Positions 56,990-64,000 of a DNA stretch of 64,000 bases are shown here, piece by piece. A model generated the notes under the pieces. That model searched no databases. It saw only the letters and a list, made by a program, of their open reading frames with translations, and was not told the DNA's origin. Position 1 is the first letter of the stretch. The number at the start of each line of letters is the position of its first letter. The stretch is from Arcuatula senhousia (taxonomy: Eukaryota; Mollusca; Bivalvia; Mytilida; Mytilidae). Location of the stretch: positions 7,440,001-7,504,000 of the forward strand of contig OZ020311.1 of the NCBI GenBank assembly GCA_963971305.1. The letters run 5' to 3'. The translations under genes and the position numbers were made by a program.

Positions 56990-59640
56990 TCTTGGTAAGA
57001 TCGTACTAAGAACGCGAAGGACGTGATAGCGTCGTATTGTTGTCGTAGTATGATCTTATAAGTCGTAGTTAAATCGTGTTATGATGTAATAGGATCAGCT
57101 GTCAATGTAGGTACAACCTTATACCCCTTCACATATACGAGGTCTTACGAGTTTACAACTTATATTAGGTCGCAAATACTCCCAATAAACGTTTTGTTAC
57201 TAGTAAACGAGTCTTTCTATAGTTCGTTAGAACTCGTGAAAGTTTTACCACGACTTTTGACATGTCAAGAAGCCTCTTAAGACTTGTACGGGTTGAAAAA
57301 AAAACAACGCTGTCATAATAAATTATTGAACTCGTAAACACATCGCATATTACTCGTAAAGAACTCGCCATGATCGTAAATGACTCCCCTTGACTCTGAA
57401 TCTTAACCTTGCTAGGAAAGACCTCGATGAGGACTTCTTCTACGAATGATTTACAAATTAGTTACGATATCCTTTCCAATATCGCATTTCACTTGTATTC
57501 ATCGTAAAGATGCCGTAACATGCTTAATAACATTTCAGAATTAAAATCCGTATCGTCGCTGGATGGGAGTGTACAAAGTTACTGCACATCTGAAGAAATC
57601 GTGAAAGCTCGGAAATAAATCGCAAATGGTTGGAAAAAATCTCACAAGACCTCGTAAAACTATAAATTTTGAAAATCGTAACAACTCATTTGAAAAGATC
57701 GTATATATGTTAAGCCCCCGTCACAATGAACAACGACCTTACTACAATCTTGATTTTTTCTTAAATCGTGGGACATCGTAAAGTTGTCGTCCTTGGATCG
57801 TGGAGGTCGTGTTGTGATCGTATTAGGTAGTGGGTGACTACGCCTGTGCTCCGTAAATTTTGAACATTCGTAGTGCGGTCGTGGTGATATTAGAGCGTAC
57901 TAACAGCGTACTGAGATCGTAAGAGGATCGTTGAGCAGTACGCTTCAGTCGTAGTAATGTTGTGGTACAATCGTGGTAATGACGTACCTACATTGGTCGC
58001 CGATCCCATTTCTCTAGGGCTACGCTCTCGTCACGATCATACCACAATTACAGTATGGTCTATAAGATCGTACCATGATGTTAATACGACTATTAAGATC
58101 ATAAGATTTAACGATTGAAAATAAATTTCCCGTGAACTATCGTACTAGGGTCGTAGTACTGTCGTTCTAGTAGTCTAACTGGTTACGCCTAAACATAATC
58201 GCTTCGACTCTACTACGATCATTAAGATCGGATAGGTCGTGGGAAAGTGATTAAGATCGTGGTCAGTGTGACCGGTGCTTTACATGTAGATTTCGACATG
58301 TTATGCTTGTTTTTAAATAATATAACTTTACAAATTCTACGAAATGAAGCTAATGAAAATCCATGGTTTTGCACAATATCATATATAATAAGTTGTATGA
58401 ATAAAATTTTTAGGTTATTGCAGACCTTGAAACTGTATTTTCAATTTTGCAATTAAAATATACACATATCTCTATTATCGGTATTCTTTACGAATTGTTT
58501 TCGATTTTCAAAATCTTAAGTTTTACTAGTTCTTACAACGAGCTATTCGCAAGCTTTCATAATTTCCTCAGATATCTGGAAATTTGTCGCACCACGTCCA
58601 ACGACGATAGATATTCTAATTTTTTAGTATTTACGAGCATGTTACGGTGTCTAAACGATGTCTTTACGAGTGAAATTCGATATAGTCAAGGAAATCGTGG
58701 TTTTCTCGCAAACAACTCTTAAAACTCTTAAATAATGCTCTACGAAGTCATACCGAGTAAGTTAAGAGTCATTTACGATCACCACGAGTTCTTTACAAGA
58801 AATACGCGATCCGTTTATACCCCCTTCACATATACGATATTTTCTTACGAGTTGTTACGATTTTCAAAATTTATAGTTTTACGAGTTCTTGCGAGATTTT
58901 CTTCCAACCTTTTACGATCTATTTCCGAGTTGTCACGAATTCGTCAGTTGTGCGGAAATTTTTCACACTCCCACCCAGAGACGATACGAATTTTATTTTC
59001 AAAGTGTTTACGAGCATGTTACGGTGCCTTTACGACGTCCTTACGAGTGAATTGCGATATTGGAAATGATTAACTAACTCGCAAACCACTCGTAAAAGAA
59101 TTCCTTTACGAGGTCTTCCCGAGTAAGTTACGAGTAAAGGCGAGTCATTTACGATCTCCACGAGTTCTTTACGAGTTATTTGCGATGTGTTTACGAGTTA
59201 AATAATGACATTGTTGTTTTTTTCAACTCGTAAAGGTCTTACGAGGATTTTTGACATGTCAAAAATCCTCGTAAAACTTTCACGAGTTTTTACGATTTCA
59301 CACGAGCTAGAAAGACCTGTTTACGAGTAACAAAGAGTGATTTACGAGTGTTTGCGATCGAATACGAGTTGAAAACTCGTACGAACTCGTAAGAAAATCT
59401 CGTATATGTGAAGGGGGTATTACCAAAAAAATTATGACATTGTCATTTTTTTCAACTCACAAAAGTTTTACGAGGTTTTTTACGTTATCAAGACCTCTTT
59501 ACGAGAAACAGAGAGTAAATTGCGAGTTAATTGCGAGTCTTTGCGATCAAAAACGAGTTGCAAACTCGTAAGAACTCGTTAAAAAATCTTTAATATGTGA
59601 AGGGACTTTTTCCTACGTAAAGTTTCCCGCGACAAATAGG
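56990..59640. repeat. Long ACGAGT/ACTCGT repeat region
   Basis: Dozens of direct and inverted TTACGAG/CTCGTAA words. Two sub-elements stand out: 57700-58275 (cccgtcacaatga start, cagtgtgaccgg end, GATCGT-rich) and 58817-59429 (cccccttcacatatacga start, its inverse at the end). Frames here are artefacts of the repeat. No host gene. Confidence 0.6.
58817..59429. mobile_element. Foldback/MITE with TACCCCCTTCACATATACGA ends
   Basis: The left end at 58817 and the inverse right end (tcgtatatgtgaagggggta, about 59402-59421) are near perfect. The interior is almost wholly TTACGAG words in both orientations. Confidence 0.65.
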
Positions 59641-59664
59641 TAAATAAAACTACCGAAAATTACC

Positions 59665-59800
59665 GAGGGTAAATCTCTTTGTCCAAAATAAAAGACAAAA
59701 CATGGAAGACACCAGACAAATTAAAGATCGCAATGGTCCTGCCTTGCATTGGTAGAGGTATTTCAAATGAAACTGTGGGTTAAATAAGGTTTTATGGAGA
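59665..59800 (+). repeat. Dispersed repeat R, partial copy
   Basis: Collinear counterpart of 12245-12360, sharing 'ggtatttcaaatgaaactg' with small changes. Confidence 0.6.
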
Positions 59801-59804
59801 AAAG

Positions 59805-60230
59805 AAACCTGATGTTTTGAATTTAACAATCGGAAATTTCAATAACAAAAAATGTTAGAAATTTAATGGTAAATTCGTGTATAACAAGTCTGACGACAAG
59901 GCTTGTGATTACCTACGGCGTCCTCTGGTCCACCAGTGGTTTCAAAATACAAATACAAATACCAAAACGGGTATGAAAACGATGAATTTGATTCATGTTT
60001 ACATTTAAATATGATATGTATATATTCTGTCACAAACTGTTTTTGTATGTTTATATGACAATGAAAGTTATAGTATTATGCTGTATCGATATTTCAAGGA
60101 GTAGCCTCTCATCAGCAGCATTTGAATAAAAACATTGAAAAGCCAAAAACCGAAAGTATGGAATAAAAAGTAATCAAAGTCAAAAGGTTCGAACAGAGAA
60201 GCCAAATCCAATTACAAAAATATTAGAATA
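59805..60230 (-). repeat. Retrozyme B upstream of the C1q leader exon
   Basis: Counterpart of 13500-13980, with the same order of phrases and a short unrelated insert at 60000-60065. Confidence 0.65.
60079..60120 (-). ncRNA. Hammerhead ribozyme B11, stem III shortened
   Basis: Stem I TGCTG/CAGCA, core CTGATGA, GAAA and stem II GAGG/CCTT are intact; stem III has lost two bases. Confidence 0.55.
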
Positions 60231-60350
60231 TTTAAAGGTTATTTTTAGTACTTTATGTTTAGTATTGTCTGCTTTAAATACCGGTTACTAAATATATCAA
60301 TGTATTGGAAAATTTATTTTATATTGAATTACATTTATCATTGTTTGTAG

Positions 60351-60486
60351 ATGACACCTCGATTCGTCAGTTTTGGGACAATCATTATATGTGTTTATCT
60401 AGAGGGGCTAGTGCATGGAGACGGAGAAAATAGGGATATTCTAGATAGAGTCAAAGCTTTGGAAACCCTTGTATCTGATCTACAAA
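60351..60486 (+). CDS. C1q-domain protein exon 1: signal peptide and coiled coil
   Basis: 45 residues plus one base (phase 1): MTPRFVSF, hydrophobic GTIIICVYL, cleavage near LVHG/DGEN, then ENRDILDRVKALETLVSDLQ, a short coiled coil. Acceptor ttgtttgtag directly before the ATG; donor CAAA|gtaagt, a textbook site. It differs from exon 1 of the CTLD gene (14066) by one codon deletion and about eight substitutions, and the flanking introns match too. Signal peptide, coiled coil and C1q is the usual layout of bivalve C1q-domain proteins. A non-coding 5' exon is likely but not located. Confidence 0.85.
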
Positions 60487-60889
60487 GTAAGTGAATTGAA
60501 AGACGCAAATTTAAAGCAGTTTCATTAGGAAATTTCAATGTCGAACATGACACAAAAAGAAGCAACACACACAAACACAACTCCTTTCCAACAAAGTAAC
60601 TTTAAACGGGCTTACGTCGGAACTGGAGTAAAGGTAAACCTCGGGTGCTCAGGGAGAGTAATCAGTAACTGACAATCAATTTTGAGTTGAACAAATCTGG
60701 AAAAAGACGAGAATACAAAAAATGTATACCAAAATCACACTCGTAACTATCTAGAAATCCCGTACTTGTCTATATATAAATGTCTCATGTAAAATTTATT
60801 TTGTTTATGTTTATAGTTCTTTACGAGAAATATGCGATGTTAATGCAATAAACGAGGGGAAGGGAATCATTACCCTGCCTGTTTGTGTC

Positions 60890-61460
60890 AGACGTGACAT
60901 ACTACCAAATAATGCAAGTCTATCCGGCTGTTATGGAATAAACATCCTTTGTGATAAGTAAACGAAAAGCGGGCGAAAAGTTGTCACACAAGAAAGATAA
61001 TTTGATGATCGGAAATTTGTAAACGTTATGAATTTCGGAGAGCTTTGTAAATAATGTCAGTATTATGTTGAGAAAAGGACATTACGTTATTTCCGCGGGC
61101 ACATCAATGAAACGTCTTAGCGTAATTGTTAGTGTCTATTGTTAACGTCATTGTTTCTATGTTTTGTCTCTGTGTAACGTAAAAACCTCAGTCCTCCATT
61201 AAACGTTATTCAATGTAGATGTAGTTCGTCTGAATTCACCTCTAATCCACAAAATTGGTCCCGCGATGCGAATATACATATAAATGATGGAATCTTCAAC
61301 TAGATTCAAGTCCGTGAGAGCAGGAAATCGTACAGCTATTACGAGATTCTTTCGGAAACTGGAGGAAATGAATTTTGAAGACTTGAACATTATTGCCGCT
61401 AATCGCACTACCGGGATTGCCGTAATCGCGCTGCTTAGGAGTAAAACAATAACTGATTAA
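60890..61460 (+). pseudogene. LTR and gag-start relic in the C1q intron
   Basis: 60893-61246 may be a solo-like LTR (starts tgtcagacgtgacata, ends ctaatcca). It is followed by tggtcccgcgatgcg, which resembles a tRNA primer-binding site. At 61284-61460 is a 58-codon frame (RFKSVRAGNRTAITRFFRKL) like a gag N-terminus. The order LTR, primer site, gag start fits a BEL/Pao- or Gypsy-type element, truncated. 61425-61460 also matches 32105-32140. Tentative. Confidence 0.4.
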
Positions 61461-61726
61461 TTAACTAACCAAGATGACATATTGCTTTGAACAAACTTTT
61501 TAGTTTTCATTATCATGCGAATTTACCTTGTACAATCTACGATTTCCTCAGCAGAATTATTACCAAAATCCTCTGTAAAAAACTTAAGAGAGAATATGTC
61601 ATTACCTGTGACATTGGGAAAGAAAAAATACATAATTCGCAAAGGCATTGAAGTACACTGTATTGCCAATGAACTGCACTTATAAGAAAATTACTTACTT
61701 TCAAAAATGTTATTTATACATTGTAG

Positions 61727-61944
61727 GGCCTGTAGCGTTTTCTGCATACTATTCGGAAAAGGCCGCTAGTCTAACAGAGGATATCAAGGAAGGAAGTATA
61801 TTTGTATTTGACCAAACTGTTACCAATAAAGACGGAATTTACAGTACGAAAACAGGAAAGTTTAAAGCGCCCTCTTCTGGCACGTATGCATTCACTTGGA
61901 CACTCTGCGCAGATTCAAGAATAATAGATGCTGGTATTGTTTAA
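61727..61944 (+). CDS. C1q-domain exon (first part of the gC1q domain)
   Basis: Acceptor atacattgtag|GG, phase 1, so it joins exon 1 in frame. Reads PVAFSAYYSEKAASLTEDI, then SIFVFDQTVTNKDGIY, then GKFKAPSSGTYAFTWTLCAD. These match the conserved start of the gC1q domain (VAFSAY, FD-x-V-x-TN, TG-x-F-x-AP-x-x-GTY-x-F-x-W). The domain should continue for about 60 more residues (NG..., GD-V, FSG) but the frame stops at 61942-61944. Either a donor at G|gtattg (61934) leads to an exon beyond the window, or the gene is truncated. No further C1q exon was found up to 64000. Likely a secreted pattern-recognition protein if complete. Confidence 0.85.
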
Positions 61945-62040
61945 ATCTATATCCGTGTTGTTGTATTTCACTTTGTATTTTTTGAATACTGGTTCTATTG
62001 CAATCTGAATTTCTCGGGAATTTTGGTACAGTGCAATGAA

Positions 62041-62400
62041 GATGAAATTTCACTCTTGTTACGACTTGAGTTCGCGTTGTTGATTTCCGTTCGGTTGATT
62101 TTGTGTTTTGTGTTTCTTCGTGCTATTCTTGTTTGTGTTTACTGGTTTCGTCCTTGCCAATTCGATTCGGAATTTTGACACTGGAATGCCCCATTGGTGC
62201 CTCTTTGCTTCTTATATACATAGATGATGTGCTTTCTGTCCATAACGCTTTCGTAAGAAGGATTAATATAATTGCCACACATAATTAGAAACTGAATCAC
62301 TGATTCAACTTTCTCCACACAATTATGGGATTTGCATCTCGAATTTGACATGGGTGGCATTTTGAAGTGGCATTTTTTCATCATCCGCTTATTGTGTATT
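62041..62400 (+). pseudogene. YIDD reverse-transcriptase fragment
   Basis: 62041-62210 matches the 3' UTR part of the 850-bp units ('gagttcgcgttgttgatt'). Then at 62211 LLIYIDDVLSVHN gives the RT catalytic motif, intact but without upstream RT sequence. This is the same 3'UTR-to-RT joint as at 23 kb, an independent copy of the head-to-tail arrangement. Confidence 0.6.
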
Positions 62401-63127
62401 TTATTTCACAATTCATGTATAAGAGCAAGGCGAGCATTTGACATCGTTGTATCCGTAAATGGATTTCGTGTCAAGGTTTAACAGTTATCAACCTAATTGG
62501 CGTGAACCCAAATGAAACATAAGACAGAGCTAAATATTCGAAATCTTCCATAACGCGAGAATTCTTATGAATGATTTTCATATATACTCACAACAGCCAC
62601 CATTTAACAATACTATATAAAGAACATTTTAAATATATTGAGTAAATCACGCCCTGTTTCATCCGATTCAGAATATAAATCTAATGTCATAACTATTTGA
62701 TGAAGATGAAGATTAAGAAATTTGCATGACGGTTGTACATTCGGGTAGTTCATCGCCTGTCTACCAAATGTAATCGTTAGCCACATGAGTTTCGGAGCTT
62801 GATGAAAAATAAGAGCTTTTAAGTTTTGCCTTTAATTTTCAATCTGTAAAAACATTTTTTTTTATTCTAGAGCAAAATTGATATTTTTGTTTGGAATGTC
62901 ATTTTCATGATTTAATTCTTATAATTCGGTTTGGGAAATATCTTTGATTTCAAATGCCAGATGTTAATATTAACTTTAAATGATCGAGCATTATGTATGG
63001 GTAAAAATAAACAAACATTTAAAAATAGATATTTCCTTGGAATCGGTTTGAGCAAATATATGAAAATAAAAACCAAAAATAATCACAATACTATCATACG
63101 GAAGCAGAATAATGCAATGTGAATTTT
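62401..63127. other. Non-coding stretch downstream of the C1q exon
   Basis: Searched by eye for the missing C-terminal half of the C1q domain; none found. No repeat is recognised. Confidence 0.4.
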
Positions 63128-63705
63128 TTTTTATGTCGTTCCCACAAGATAGTATGTCGTTTCCACAACTTAATATGTCGTTTCCTTACCAAAATATTTC
63201 GTTCCCGCAAGATATTTATCTCTTTTCCTAAAATATGAGTATTTCGTTCCCACAAGATAAGTATCTCTTTCCAACAACATATAAGTATCTCATACCCAAA
63301 AGATCCCACACAACTTAATATGTCGTTTCCACAAGATAGTATTTTCTTACCACAAGATCAGTATCTAGTTCCCACAATATCAGTATTTCGTTCCCACAAG
63401 ATATAAGTATCTTGTTCCCACAAGATAAGTATCTCGTTACCACAAACTAATATGTCGTTTCAACAAGATAGTATCTTGTTCCCACAACATAATATCTCGT
63501 CCACACAATATAATGTGTTATCTTCACAAGATAATGTCTTTCCCTCCAGATATTGTCGTTCCCACAAGATAAGTATCTTTTTCCCACAGGATAAAACTAT
63601 CTCGTTCCCACGAGATAGTAGTTTGTTCCCACAACAAACATACTTATATCTTGTGGAAACGAGATACTGATCTTGCGGGAACCAGATACTTTCTTGTGGG
63701 ATGAC
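63128..63705 (+). repeat. Minisatellite of cgttcccacaagata units
   Basis: About 25 imperfect units of roughly 19-25 bp (tatgtcgtttccacaa, tatctcgttcccacaagata). At 63650-63700 the motif appears in inverse orientation (cttgtggaaacgagatac), so the end can fold back. Confidence 0.85.
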
Positions 63706-63712
63706 CTTTTAG

Positions 63713-64000
63713 AGTAATAATAAAGCAGTTTTGGGAAAAAAATAGCAATGTAAAAATAATCACTTAACTGTTGCATAATCATAAAATTAGAGCTTTCGCG
63801 CTTTTATAAAGACTAAAAGTCCAATAATATGTGTGTACCGGCTGTAATTTTAGCTGATTAAAAAAAAGCTTGATACCAATGGCTAATTATTAACTTTTGT
63901 GGAAAACATTGCGATTTTTACCGAACATATCAAAACAAACAAATTACACCTGGAAAAATGTTAAGCACCCCTAGACTTTTTGTGCTTTTCGATGATTTGA
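63713..64000. mobile_element. Second copy of the TTAA-target element, cut by the window end
   Basis: Starts agtaataataaagcagtttt like 47260 and stays alignable to the window end (for example 'gagctttcgcgcttttataa'). The base context on the left is TTAG, one change from TTAA. Confidence 0.7.

Noticed and set aside
58447..59073. 91- and 112-codon + strand frames
   Set aside because: Created by dense ACGAGT repeats lacking stops; no domain.

Overview
This window is animal DNA, most likely from a marine bivalve and probably a mussel (Mytilus-like). The support is AT-rich, intron-rich sequence, two secreted lectin-type genes of kinds greatly expanded in bivalves (C-type lectin and C1q-domain), a tRNA-derived SINE, and very dense nested transposons. 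There are no bacterial-style operons. Almost every open frame over 60 codons here is chance or transposon debris; the host coding sequence lies in six short exons.

Layout. (1) A CTLD gene runs on the + strand from 14066 to about 28029: a leader exon (signal peptide plus coiled coil), then three CTLD exons at 15804, 25536 and 27834. All phases match and all introns are GT-AG. (2) A C1q-domain gene starts on the + strand at 60351 with a paralogous leader exon, followed by the first part of a C1q domain at 61727; the rest of that domain is not visible. (3) The two leader exons sit at the ends of collinear paralogous blocks, roughly 1-14.4 kb and 30.9-60.7 kb. The second block has been blown up by nested insertions, several of which can be dated because the first block keeps the empty site. 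So one upstream region plus leader now feeds two different recognition domains.

Mobile DNA. A CR1/L2-like LINE lies on the - strand (48464 to about 55900). It has an SGNH-like ORF1, a 2A peptide motif, a PHD finger, an APE endonuclease and an RT; it is frameshifted and split by a two-level nested insertion. TIR or foldback elements include 445-2957, 4087-4581, 4843-5190, 16305-22773 (inside the CTLD intron), 32239-34190, 36143-38075, 40183-45719, 40972-42438 and 47260-48086. Relics of one YIDD reverse-transcriptase family are scattered on both strands.

Most unusual content. Two unrelated tandem repeat families, both about 360 bp, carry hammerhead self-cleaving ribozyme motifs: family A on the + strand (7 copies) and family B on the - strand (11 copies). 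They look like retrozymes, small non-autonomous retroelements thought to move through circular RNA. Family B shows compensatory base changes in stem I. Several copies of A are broken at the catalytic G8 or G12 or at the cleavage site, so intact and dead copies can be told apart by eye. All conclusions come from reading the sequence by eye; no alignment or folding program was run.
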